A DNA stretch of 64,000 nucleotides from Liquidambar formosana (Eukaryota > Streptophyta > Magnoliopsida > Saxifragales > Altingiaceae). Each line of letters starts with the position of its first letter. The first letter of the stretch is position 1. The translations under genes were made by a program, and so were the position numbers. The stretch covers positions 43,832,792 through 43,896,791 of the forward strand of contig CM077821.1 in NCBI GenBank assembly GCA_039720395.1. The letters are read 5' to 3'. Shown here one piece after another: positions 20,776 through 32,969 of this stretch. The notes below the pieces were generated by a model. The model did not search any database. It had not been told where the DNA came from and worked only from the letters and a program-made list of their open reading frames with translations.

Positions 20776-22730
20776 TTGAGTCACTGAGATCGGATTTTCG
20801 AATGGAGGATTGGAGATTTTTTTAGGGTTTGAATGCGAATTGGGGATTTTTTTTTTTTTTTTTTGGCCTTTTTTAATTTCATTTTCTCACAGTTGTATTG
20901 CATGAACAGATTGATCCGAATCAAATTGTTGGTTTGAAAATCTTAATTTGTATTCAATGTTGAGGTTAATTGGGTTGAAAATGCATTCGAAAATGCTTTT
21001 GTGACCATTGACCAATCTGTTTGGTTCTCGGGAAAATGAAGGGAAAAGGAAAATGCTTGAGAAAAGGAAGTTATAGTTGAGGTACCTTTTTTCCGAGAAC
21101 CAAACAGAGAGACAGTGACGAGTGAGGAAAGGGAAATACTGGTTGTTGTTGGTTTTCGCTTTTGTGAAATGCTGGTGAATCTTTTGAATTGAATCAAATT
21201 CCAACTCATAAACCCTACCTGAGAATTCTGAATTAAGTACCTGGGAATAGATAAAATGTCATACTGCCCTCAAACTCAAATTGCTAAAATCAACTTCACA
21301 CTGACGACCATTTTGCCATAAGGTGCTGTTTGGATCTTGGAAAGTAGGGTGCAAAATACTACTTTAAAATGGTTTCCTTCCTCAACTAGTGTCTTGATTT
21401 TTATTTTTATTTTTTTTCCAGTAGTGTCTTGCCCAGAGCTACAAAGAAGCTGGAACCCTGTTCAGTTTTCAAGACAGCCTTTGAGATGTCCTGATAGTAT
21501 TTGTAGATGGGAGAGTTGAATGTATGTGATCTTTGCTCTGGGACCAAGCTATTTTTCTCTGTATGGTTCAATTCTATTGCATGTTTTTCTAAAGAAACTA
21601 AATGGGTGTGGTGTTCCAAAAAAGCTCATTTTTAGCATCTCATATAGGGTGAGATCCAGTATGTCAATTTGTCTAGGATGCAAAATCCAAAAGATGTTCA
21701 AGAAATTAAAAGAAAGATGTTGAAGAAATTAACTTTAGGGGGAAGTATCAAGTTCTTTCATATCCAACCATGAAGGCCGATTGGCCAAACAATATAGTAG
21801 GGACCAAACACAATGTCATGCTCTCAGACATCTCAGCACACAAAAAATTCATAAGCAGCACCACTTTCGCAAGCAATTGGAAAGGAAAAATGCGTACCCA
21901 AATCCTATCAGTATAGCAATGGCCAACACCTGCATGGTAGTCCTTTTTCCGCATATTATTGGCAGAACCATGCGTCTCAAAACACTAGCATCTCAACTGC
22001 AAACTTTTTAAGCTATGGTTAAGAAAAGACGTGGATAAGATCGTATTTGCCCAAAATCCACACTCTACAGTACTATATATCGAACGATTGAAGAGTGGTA
22101 TGGAAGAAAACAACCATAAATGCAGATCACATTCATATACAGAAACGAAACAATATCCAATCATCATCAAGACTATAATCCCTTGACACCCAAGGTTTTC
22201 AATTTCAGCTCTGGCATGGATTTGATCAAGGTTGGGACTAAATTGTTGAAAATCAAAAGGTCTGTCAAAATTTGCAAAAACACTGGGATTTTTGGCCACT
22301 TGACACCAGTGGCGAAATCCACTACCTTCAATTTCCACTAATGCAGCTGTCATAACTGTTTCCATCGACACCAATATAGCCAAGCCTAATTTTCATCTAA
22401 GATCATTAAACAATGAGAATCACCATTGCAGTTTTCTTAAAGAAGCCGTATCATCATCATCATAGTCATATATGAGAATAAGTACTAGTAAAACTGCAAC
22501 AGGTAACAATGAATATATCATAGCGGGAAATTGCTTCTTTTTTTTTTTTTTTTTTACTTTTTTTGTTGTTGTTGTTGTTGAAATACAATACGCAAAGATA
22601 ACAGTGTTTACAATAGAGGGGTCTCTAGCAACCTTACGAGGGGTGGCGAGCCGGACATGGTCATTATACAAAATAAGAGACAAAAAAGCCAGGAGGATAT
22701 TCAGTCACTAGATACAAAGAACTAACTTCT
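20776..22730. other. H2B 3' flank and intergenic DNA
   Basis: T-rich 3' UTR (poly-T about 20848-20864). The inverted pair of TGTTTGGTT-type motifs at 21018-21038 and 21086-21107 may mark a 3' UTR intron. Poly-T plus a GTT repeat (22536-22580) follows. Unrecognised short ORFs only. Confidence 0.4.
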
Positions 22731-23034
22731 CCTGCATAGGAGGCCATGTATCAGCAGCAAAATTTGCCTCACAGTGGCAAAAGGAAATCTTAACCTGCAG
22801 GAAATCAGTCGAAATTTTCAGGCAGCCTTTCCAGCAGAATTTCTTGCAGCTTCATGTGGGTCTTGCACTCTTGCGCCTGTGAAGCAGCATAAAAGATACT
22901 AAGGAGTCCGTCTCCGCATGAATGTGAGAAAACTAGAGATTTTTAGCTAATGAGTATAGCTGATAACTCTGCTATGATGTTAGTTGTTATACCATTGTTA
23001 ATTGCAAAATTATGCTAAAAGATCCCTGATAATC

Positions 23035-23140
23035 TGATCATCTATAATTACACCTCCAATAGCCGCCATTCCTGGATTCCCTTTAGAGGCCTCATCCACA
23101 ATATTTTTCACAAAAGGAGGTGGTTTCCATGCCTGTCTAT
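23035..23140 (-). pseudogene. LINE RNase H fragment
   Basis: Minus-strand translation gives KPPPFVKNIVDEASKGNPG and MAAIGGVIIDD, matching the start of the RNase H domain at the end of plant L1 elements (consensus ...NVDGASRGNPG..GGV.RD). No flanking LINE domains are intact. Confidence 0.7.
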
Positions 23141-25641
23141 AGCTCAATCTTTGCCTTCTCCCCAAATCACCATGGTTTTCCCAAGGTGAGCAGTTTTTGG
23201 TAGCTTACTGAACCATGACATTTTCAACATCTTCCCAAAACACATTGTTACCAACAGGCTTACAGGCGTCCAACACACACAAATAAATCATAAAAGACTA
23301 ATAAAGTGATATTGAGTACTGCATTATGAAAATAGCACATGTAGAAGCCAAGTTCTGAAAAATCTAATGTCCTCATTTTTTGAATTATCTGACTTCCATA
23401 AATTCTCTTGGTTGGTTCATTTCAAATCATTGTGTGCAACTTTTTCACAACATGCATTGAGGGCAAGCAAATGAATCCCTTAAGTGATAATGATATCTTT
23501 GTTGGTACACCCCTACAATTGAGATGTTAATGAGTGCAATTCTACCCTACACAATAATATTGACACTGGCCATTAAAATTAAATGTAACAATTAGATAAT
23601 CATATATATGACCTTACGAAACTAGAAATCCAAATTGCAGTTCATAAGGTAAAACCCGAAATGAAAAATAATAAAAGTTCTTATTGATAGAAACTCAAGT
23701 GGAAGACTCATATCAATTGGCCTCATTTTCAACATGAATTATAGAAGACAAATTGGGAGAATGAACATTGAACCACAAACAAAACAAACTTGTGCATCTC
23801 TAATTGTCAGATGGCATGATGTAAAAGATAGAGAAAATTTAACGTTGAATCTTCAGAAATGGAAGTTAATAACTATTCCATATGCAGGAAAAATTGTGCA
23901 CATTACCAATATGATCAATGTACCTTCGTATATATACCCACATGTATATAACCTTTGTATCATGGAACACTGCAAAGGGGCAAGAAAGTCTACACAAAAT
24001 TCCCCTCCCATTCCAAAGCATACACCAAATATATACACACACACATATATATATATATGTACACAAAAATGATAAGACTGTCCCACAGGAGTCACACCGC
24101 TTTGAGCCATGCAATCAATCCTGGACGTCCAAGAGGTCTCACACTCGATCTCACACTCAATCAGGTTCGTATATATACCCACATCTGTAACACTAACAAG
24201 TTTCTCATTATATACATGGGCCTCGTTTGAAAAAGATATTATGACCAAATTTATAATCATATATGAAAATTTAGTGTTTGATTCCGTGAAACAGTTTTCA
24301 ATTTTTAAACGTCACAAAAGAACCCCTGGAAGGGCGGGAAGAAGGGCCTTGAAAACTCATTTGGAAACACATTAATTCTTTTTGTTTTTTATTTTTCAAG
24401 AAAAATGAAACAACAAAAATGGACATGTTTTCCAAAGGGAAACACTCTTGACACAGCACCACTCCCACATAAGCTTCCTGCACTCTTCAAATGTGAGAAT
24501 GATGACTGAGGAGGGTGTGGGAAGCTTCTTTTGGAATATGCTAATAGCTTTTCCTTTGCAGAAATTCTTTAAACTTCTTGAAAAATGCATGTCCAATAAC
24601 AAATCTATGAAAACAGAACCAAGAAACACCCTAAGTTGTTTACCTAAACCAGTCATCTGGCAATTAAGGTATAGAGGCAAAATTCATAACTCATTCCACA
24701 TTGAGAAACTCTGGTGAACCAATAATTCCTAAAGGCTTACGCATCAAGAACCAAAAGGTCCCAGATTGCACATCCCACTCCCTTGACTAACCAAATTTAT
24801 CCTGAACATTAATCAGTGCAAAGTGATTAATATTTACAAAACGAACGGTGGCAGGTGGCTTTCCCCGTGCAATGGCAGCTGTGCTTAGAATCTAGTCGAC
24901 CAAAGACCTACATCCAAGAAAATGGAACACACACATGTTGGGGAGAAGCTAGAATTGCTCCACTTGGCCATTTCCCAAGTCAACAGCGGTAAAGTTCAAA
25001 GCTCTCCAATTTTACATTCCGCTCACTCCTACACCTCCAACCCTTCGATTTCAGGAACTTCTTAAGGCACATTCATTGTCAGTGCAAAGCATAAATTTCC
25101 CTCCCTTATACCTGGCCCCTCTCACTACATTCAAACAGAACTGCAAAAAATTCTCTAAAATTTATTCAACATTTTTCTTCAGTTAGCATCCATTCAAATA
25201 AACCATTGCCTCAGCAATAAGTTTTCCCGCCTCAAAATCAAACAACATAGAAAAATGTAAAGAAATCAGAGCTTACGACAGATCCACAAAACTTTTCAAG
25301 AGAACCCCAACAACTTCCATTCAAAACCCACAAAGCAAAATGAAAAAACTCCATCAAAATTCTAAACCATATTGCAAAAACACAAGCACACCCCCCACAA
25401 AGAAGTGAACTAAATAAAGAAACCATTTCTCTCCAATGGGCAACAAACGAAATTTTAGAACTGGGGACTTTCATCATTTCATTCATTTCAAACAAAGGAT
25501 GTTCTACCAACAACATAGAAAACAAAGAGTACAATGAACAACTAATTCCTGAGTACATGAAGCCTTGCTACAAAGCTAGAAACAGAACAGGAAATTACAT
25601 ACAGAGAGTAATCTTTAATGGTTTTTTTTTTCTTCTAGAAA
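23141..25641. other. Intergenic DNA between the histone genes
   Basis: AT-rich, with a short TA/CA microsatellite (about 24030-24062) and two copies of tcgtatatatacccacat (about 23926 and 24167). No gene recognised. The 3' UTR of the H2A.W gene lies at the right end. Confidence 0.4.
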
Positions 25642-26553
25642 TTAACCCTTCTTAGGGGACTTGGTGGCCTTGGATGGTGACTTGGGCTCCTTTGCTGCCT
25701 TTTCGGACTTCTTGGGGAGAAGTACAGGGTTTATATTAGGAAGAACACCTCCATGTGCAATTGTCACACCAGCAAGTAGTTTTCCAAGCTCCTCGTCATT
25801 CCTCACTGCCAACAGCACATGCCTCGGGATGATTCTGTTCTTCTTGTTGTCTCTTGCTGCATTACCAGCCAACTCCAAAACCTAATCCAATTCAAACCCA
25901 TCAGACTCAACATCAAATCATACACCATACAAACCAAAATATGCATAGAGAGAGAGGGCGGGAGAGGGAGAGAGAATTGCAGTTGTGCATTGTTTGGTTG
26001 CTGAGAAAAGTTGGAGAAGGAGAAGATTTTAAAATCAAATTCCACTGAACTGAGCCTAATACAGCTACTAGGCATCGTTGATCTGAGTTCTTTATTTAAA
26101 TTTTTTTTTAAAAAAAATGTGTAAGTTCTCTCATTTTCTCAGGAACCAAACGGAGGGTTAGGGCATTTAACGCCATCACAAAAGAACGACACCACAAGAT
26201 CTGACAAAATTCTACAGAGCAACCCTAGAAATCGAACAAACTAACCGCAACACAGTGCACATACATAAATATATAAACATATATACAGAGAGATAGAAGA
26301 GGGGGGGAGGGGGTTGGGGAAGAGGGACACGAGCTATATTCACCTCTGCCGCGAGGTATTCAAGCACGGCGGCGAGGTAAACCGGAGCACCGGTTCCGAC
26401 ACGCTGAGCATACCGGCCCTTCTTCAAGTACCGGCCGATCCTTCCCACCGGAAACTGCAAACCGGCTTTGACCGACCGGGACACCGGCTTCTTCTTCGGA
26501 CCACCTCCCTTCCTTCCTGCGGCACCTTTCTTCACCTTTCCACCAGTATCCAT
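25642..26553 (-). CDS. H2A.W: Histone H2A.W (149 aa, two exons)
   Basis: Exons 26553-26344 (70 codons) and 25881-25642 (79 codons and stop), joined in phase 0 across a 462-bp intron (GAG|GTGAAT...ATTAG|GTTTTG). The product is a core histone: basic tail to residue 22, then [20 protein letters not shown], the acidic-patch region ([17 protein letters not shown]) and an L3 region ([16 protein letters not shown]). The C-terminal tail has [17 protein letters not shown]-type motifs define the H2A.W class, which binds linker DNA in plant heterochromatin. The SQEF-type motif of H2A.X is absent. The intron position after EYLAAE is usual for plant H2A. It faces the H2B gene tail to tail. Confidence 0.96.
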
Positions 26554-26700
26554 GACTCAACACTCAGTCGCCGATAAAAAAATTTAAAAAAAAAAATTTC
26601 CCGAGAAACAAACAGGGTGAATTGATTCGAATATAGCAAAACAGATTTTAGCTGAGGAATCGTTTGGCGTAGATGGGGATTGAGGTGTGTGGTGGTGGGT

Positions 26701-26830
26701 CTAATATATACGAGCTTTGTGTGTGAGGACACAAGGATCTTGGTCTGGCATTGAACGATGGTGACCGTTGGATTCGGACGTTATCGACGGTTGTGGGGTG
26801 ATCATTTGCGATCCGTGTGACGGGGAATGG
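26701..26830 (-). promoter_or_regulatory. H2A.W promoter
   Basis: On the minus strand: an ATTGG (CCAAT) box near 26830, an octamer-like ACGGATCG (about 26808-26816), a hexamer CCGTCG (26790-26785) and TATATATT (about 26703-26711). The same hexamer-octamer-CCAAT-TATA set appears before H2B. Confidence 0.65.
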
Positions 26831-26899
26831 ACCAATCAGGTGGAAGGATGGAGTTAGGATAAAAGGTGTTAAAAAATGTTGGCGGTCGGTAGATGGCAA

Positions 26900-29055
26900 C
26901 GAAAGGGTGGATCGAATGTGTCACTGTGTCAGTGGGATACCACCTCTCTCCCTTATTGGCCAATTTAGTTCCATTTAAATTTGTACATTAGATTTTTATT
27001 ATTATTTTTTTTTTGGCACAAAATTTTTTACGGAAATATATTTGTATATATATATATTTTTTTATAGAATAGATTGTATTATTCTTTAACCCAAAAAAAT
27101 AAAAGATAGAAGAGATTGTTTTATGTATTTGAATATATATAATTAAAAAACACTTGCGGCAAAGGTATATGTGTCAATTGGTCAAACTTGGATCCATTCA
27201 AAATATATCATAATATAATCCGATAATTATAATTTGATATAGATTAATGATATACAAATTCATATTAGAATATGTTAGTTTCATATGTTTGATCTAATGA
27301 TCTGATTCGATCTAATAATTTTTACAGATTGTAAAACATATAAAAAATAATAATAATAAAAATTAAAGAGAGAAGAGACCAAATTATGAATTCCTCTACC
27401 CATGAGAGAAAGAATAAATTTCAGTTAGAAAAGTCTTCCCTAAATGTTTATACTCCCTACCAAAATCTATAATAAACAAATAGGGGATGAAATATATAAT
27501 TTGAGATGTTGTTAAATTTTGTTGATCAAATTATCATCGAATTGGATTACATAATATTCGTATTTAATCTGCTAACTTTTGAAGAGTTGCAATTCTTTAC
27601 CATATCCGAATAATCAAATCGGATACAAATTAAAGTGATCAAGTTGCATGTATGAGTAAAGGATATATGATTCTGCCAACTTATTTTCCTTGGTTGTTTC
27701 TATAACATAATTTTGATTTCTAATTTTTGTATTGCAACCAAAAATAATCCTAATACAATCATATTCTAATTTTCTCGCAATAGCCTAGCTACGATGGAGT
27801 GAGGCGCAATCAAAATTGATGGGATTACATCATTATATCATCAAAATTGTGAAACTTTGAATTAGCCAAAACATTTAAATAGATCTAACCATTTAAATTA
27901 GGTATATTTATAACACGCAATAATTAATGATGCCAAATGTTATGTTCCAAGGAGGTGATCGCACAAAAAAATTTTATGTAAAAAATCCTTAGCCTTTGTT
28001 TGGATGCCAAAAAGAGTAAAGAAAATTAAAGGAAGAAGGATAAAAATTATTAAAGAAGTAGAATATTTGTAAGCAATTTCAAGTATTTTTCCATTTTATC
28101 AACCTTTTTGATGTCCAAAAAATTGAGCCATGGTACCTCCATTTGAAGACAAATGATGGACGGAATTGGTAGGAGTACCATTGCACACACCTTTTGCACC
28201 GTTATCGATCTATACTATTATGAAAAATAAATATAGCCAAAGGAGGGAAATAGTAATATCACATTAGTTTAAATTGAGAAATAAAAGTCAATAACATGAT
28301 AGCATAATTACATCTGTCTTACTTATTAAGTAATAACGAATTCAAGTTTATAAAGAAGTATTGATATCTATTTGTTAATATTATTATATTAAAGAGAGAG
28401 TAAAGATAAATTTTTTCGATTGTCCAAAAATAAAAAGGATAAAAGAAAAAAAAAATTTAGTGTGCACCTTAGCCCTATTGTCTTCTCGTGTCAACTTCTT
28501 ATAATCACCTTCGTACTACTTCTTGGTACTCGTGGAGTTTTAAATTTAAAGAAAGAGCCAAAGGTATTGAAAGCCCCATAAGAGAGTGTGGATCGAGGCT
28601 TCAATGGGCCTTGCATGATGATATTTGACATTTGGGCTTAGGCAGAATCTCGAAGGGGACGGTTATTGCCACCTCTTAATTTTATTTGCACCCTACTTAT
28701 GTTAGTTTTTAAAAGTTTTATAAGATATATAAAATTTTTTAATGAAAAATGATCATATTCTATTAAAAAACATAATTTTGAACAATTTTGCAAGATAAAG
28801 TTTTTAGTAAATCTATTGTTTAAGTGAGTTTTTTTGGCAAAAAATGAAACAGATATTACAAATGACAAAAAAGTCAACTTATGACATATTTTAAAAAAAA
28901 AAAAACTTGTTCAGAATGATGTTTTATATTGGACACCATTGCCAGTTTTCATAAAAATATGTAATATAATATTTTTCATAAAATCTTGAAAAATTAAACT
29001 AAATCGGGAGTGCAAATAAGGACATCCCTTTTCAAATGAGGAGAAATGTTAGTAG
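26900..29055. other. AT-rich intergenic DNA
   Basis: No coding region. About 28665-29025 is a decayed foldback sequence: its left (ttattgccacctcttaat...) and right (...gagtgcaaataaggacatccc) ends and internal gaacaa(c/t)ttt and tttggcaaaaaatga blocks resemble the MITEs at 47750 and 54095. Confidence 0.45.
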
Positions 29056-29064
29056 ACTAAGAGG

Positions 29065-29311
29065 GAATTGGATTCAGTGCTGAATTGATAAAACTCAGAA
29101 CCATGATAAGCTAATCCACATCCTTGAATAAGAGATTGGATGGCTTTGATTGAAAGTTGAAAAAGTTGCCCAGTGAGGTCATTTTGGTAATTTTAGTAGC
29201 ACATTTTCAACTTTTAATCCAAGTCATCCAATCTTTCATTCAAGGGTGTGGATTAGCTTGGTATGGTGTTGAGTTTTATCAACTCAACACTCAGCACTAA
29301 ATCCAAGTCCA
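29065..29311. mobile_element. Foldback MITE (247 bp)
   Basis: A 9-bp duplication actaagagg flanks it (29056-29064 and 29312-29320). The two halves are long imperfect inverted repeats; agctaatccacatcctt at left pairs with agctaatccacaccctt from the right. No ORF. Nine bp suggests Mutator-type mobilisation. Confidence 0.75.
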
Positions 29312-30155
29312 ACTAAGAGGCCATCAGGGCCATTAGGGGCTTGGTTTACCTAATAATCCAACATTTAAGCTAAACCCAGGTTTAACTTATTGGGAAAATG
29401 ATATTCATACCCGTTCCATTTATTAGTTGGTTTTCTAAACTGACGTGATGGTGGATCCATCCAGTAGGTGTAGCATTACTCTTAATTTATTGATATATGG
29501 TAATAATTGAAAAATTATTATGTTTTGGTGCACTTTATTCATGCAGTCATGCTTGATCACATAGAAAGTTAATAAAAGGTTTCGTTTTTTTAGTCCGACT
29601 TAAAATTTATAGAAAAATTATACTTTACCCATCTTTTGCCATTCACCTTTACCACCCACCTTATGTGTTAAAAGTGTATAGGTGCTAGCAATCATGTGGA
29701 GCCAATATCAAATAAAAAAAAACTGCTACATATAGATGGATGTGAGAATGTGGGTGAAATAGATGAGTAAAATAACATAGTCCAAATTTATAATGCTTAA
29801 TTGAGTGTCCTTAATGAGTTAGGACATGCATAATTGCATAAGGTTTTTTATTTACACTAATACACAAGGGGTTAGTTCTTAGAGTATCTCTAGTGATATG
29901 AGCTAAATTACTTGTACTATTGTTATTTTAGTACATGCTACAGTGCCAAATGCTATAATTTAGTACAAGGTGCTCTAATGGTGCAAATGATAAAGTGTGC
30001 TATTTTTTACTACAACCTCAATTCCCTCCATTTTTTAAAAAAACTACCAACTACCATCTTCCAACCTCCATTGTTCTAACCAAAAAAAATAAAAAATTAA
30101 AAAAAAGGGTATGTTTTCTGCTCTTATTATTATTGTTAATATTATATATATATAG

Positions 30156-30522
30156 GGAGGGTTCCGTTGACATCTAGTATAAAACTTTTTACACTTACAC
30201 CAGTCAATATCTTTCTATAGAAATCATATTTCGCCAATCTAACTGCTGGATTATGTATTCCTATCATACACGTCATGCATGCCAAATTTCAACTTAATCA
30301 GAAATTAGGAGCTATGCCATCTATGAAGTAGTTCGAAATTGAAGTTTTATTTATTAAAAGAAATGTAAGTTTGAGAATTAAACACTTCTCGATATCCAAT
30401 TAACTTAAAATTTGGCGTGCATGATAGCAATATTTAATCCAACGGTTGGATTGGCGAAATATGATTTGATATTAATAGGTATAAGTGTAAAAAGCTTTAC
30501 ACTAGGTGTCAACGGAACCCTC

Positions 30523-30523
<1 letters not shown>
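30156..30523. mobile_element. Foldback MITE with full-length inverted arms (368 bp)
   Basis: Left end ggagggttccgttgacatct and the reverse complement of the right end ggagggttccgttgacacct agree over about 46 bp with about four mismatches. Complementarity (tttcgccaatc, ggatta blocks) continues inward for most of each half. It sits in a TA-repeat, and a (TA)n tract follows to 30560. Confidence 0.82.
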
Positions 30524-30560
<37 letters not shown>

Positions 30561-30563
<3 letters not shown>

Positions 30564-31530
30564 ATTTTAGTATTATTTTTGAAAATATTATATTTATTTA
30601 TGGGCTGTTTGGTTACTGAGAAAATTTTGGAAAAGAAATATTGTATTTTTCACAATTGCTAGTGTGTTTGGTTGTTGAGAAATAGAGGGAAAGCTAACAT
30701 AGCAAATATAGCAAAAGGCAGGCTATTGCCACCACTTAAAATACTCTAAGACCCCCACTAATTAAATCCTCTCAAATTTTATTGAAAGCACCCCCTTATC
30801 TTCCTAAAATACCCTAATAAAAAATTCTCTAAACATTTTTCCACCCCACCCCCAAATTGTTCGGTTACTCAAAACCAAACATCTTTATTTGTTCAGACTT
30901 ATTAGTAAGAACAAAGTATATATGTTCGGATTTATTAGTAAAAACAAAGTATATATGTTGGGCTTCAAAGAAAATAATAATATAAAAACGTTTGAACCTT
31001 TAAAACCAAACATTTCTTATTTGTTCCGACTTATAAACACGAATACTCAAAATCCATTCACAATTACATAAACGAACAATTCTCAATTATTGTATAATTA
31101 AGTTGTTCGATGTTTTAAAACGGAACAACACAAGCTTATTCACAAGTGAACAATATCCATTTCTTCGAAGTTGGGAAGTGGAATCAAATAACTTTGTTCG
31201 AACTTAGAAATCGAAACGCATTAAAAGAGTTCGGTGTTACAGAAATGAACATTGTAAACATGTTCAAAGTTGAGAAACCGAACAAAACGAAATTCAGCAT
31301 ACGAAAAACTTAAGTTAAACTCGATAAAAAGTGTATAAATACTTACCTTTTGGTTGCTAATGTCATTTCTATCAATGCTTTTCTTGTCAATTATTCAATA
31401 TAACATGAGAATGACGCGAGAATTCTATGGGGTACCACATTATAGCTAGGTGGAAAACTCTTGGCACTTTAATATTGGGAAATAACAAAGATTTGGTACT
31501 TGTGATATGCCTTTGAAGAAATTAGTATTA
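30561..31530. other. AT-rich intergenic DNA
   Basis: Two sense copies of a TGTTTGGTTnnTGAGAAA motif (30605-30624, 30664-30683), then repeats built on gttcgga/aacaaagtatatatg (about 30889-30962). No gene seen. Confidence 0.4.
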
Positions 31531-31539
31531 TTAATTATA

Positions 31540-32960
31540 GGGCAAACTACATATTAGTTTCACCAACTTTACCCCAAAGTTCAAGTGTGGTGTACGAACG
31601 TTCAATTTGCACAATTTAATGTACTAACTTTGCATATGTGTATCAGCGTGAGAAATTACTGGATGGACGTTTAGTATCTAACGGAGAAGCTGATGTGGTG
31701 GCCAGATGGCGCCGACGTGGCATATCCCTGGTGGCCAACTCACTTAATTTTCCCCATATTCATCTCACGTGAGCTGCACATGAGGATTAGTTGTCATTTA
31801 CTCATTTTACCCTGAATTCAGCTCACATGCTGTGCATGTGATTAGTTGGGATGCTAACATGTGGCGTTGGGTAAGCAATGGACGGGCCATATACAAAACA
31901 GTTTCCAAACTCAGATGTTTCAGCATGATGATTCACTTTCTCTCTCTCGCTTACTCCTGATCCCCTTGCTGTCGGCGGCACTTTTGATACCCTCAACGTC
32001 GGTGACTTCTTTCCCCTATCAACGGGGCAACGCAAACACAACCAGATCCTGACGCCATCGTTGTGAATACGACCAGATCTAGAAAGATTTTCTTGTTTCT
32101 TTGATTTGCTTGGGTTTTCTGGCAAGATTCCATCATTGGCGAACTCCATATTTTCCGACAACTGGCTTCAAATCCGATGAAGGGCAGCTTCTTCACCCCA
32201 TAAATGGGGTGACGTAAACACAACCAGATCTGGTGCATCATCGCTAATACGTCCAGATCTAGCAAGATTTTCTTGGGTTTTTTTCTTTGATTTGCTTCGG
32301 TTTTTTGGCGAGATTCTATCACCGGCGAACTCCATATTTTCCAGAGACAAGCTTCAGATCTGGTGAAGGGTCGATACCTTCCATTCGCAATTAGAATGGA
32401 CGGCTCCAACTGAGTCGATCGCCGTCCTCCTCTTACGCCTCCACTTCTAAGTTCACCGAACATGATGAGACCAGAAATGGCTAAGGGTTAGCCCAATTAG
32501 ATCTTGATCACTTTCTCTTTCTTTATCTCTCTCACGGCTAAGGGATTTATTTGTGTATATAGACATTGCAAAATGTCGAACATTTGGGTGTTTTTGAACT
32601 GTTGCATTTGCAGATGGTAAGGTTTTCAGTTGGTCGGCTATAACTAGCCTCAAAGTGTATCATGTGCACAGCATGTGAGCTGAATTGAGGGTAGAATGAG
32701 TAAAGGCAACTAATCCTCACGTGTAACTCACTGTGAGATGAACATGAGGAAAATTGAGTGAGCTAGCCACTAGGGATATGCCACGTCAGCGTCAGCTCAC
32801 CACCATGTCAGCTTCTCCATTAGATACTAAATGTCCGTCCAGTAATTTCTCACATTGACACACATATGCAAAGTTAGTGCACTAAATTGTGCAAATTGAA
32901 AGTTCGTACACCACATTGAAATTTAGGGTAAAGTTGGTGACACTAATATGTAGTTTGCCC
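31540..32960. mobile_element. Non-autonomous Mutator-like element with ~300-bp TIRs (1,421 bp)
   Basis: A perfect 9-bp duplication ttaattata (31531-31539 and 32961-32969) flanks terminal repeats starting GGGCAAACTACATATTAGT. The inverted repeats extend to about 31850 and 32652. The interior is more GC-rich and gene-like, with two tandem copies of a roughly 165-bp block (about 32022-32184 and 32207-32370) encoding related minus-strand peptides (NMEFA, SKSKK, RSGRI). No transposase. A captured gene fragment (Pack-MULE) is possible; its source is not recognised. Confidence 0.88.
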
Positions 32961-32969
32961 TTAATTATA

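Noticed and set aside
21407..21619. Minus-strand 70-aa frame near the H2B 3' side
   Set aside because: No recognised motif, no exon partners; left as non-coding.
23853..24260. Overlapping frames on both strands near a TA/CA microsatellite
   Set aside because: Low-complexity translation (Ile/Tyr/His repeats), no splice-linked series.
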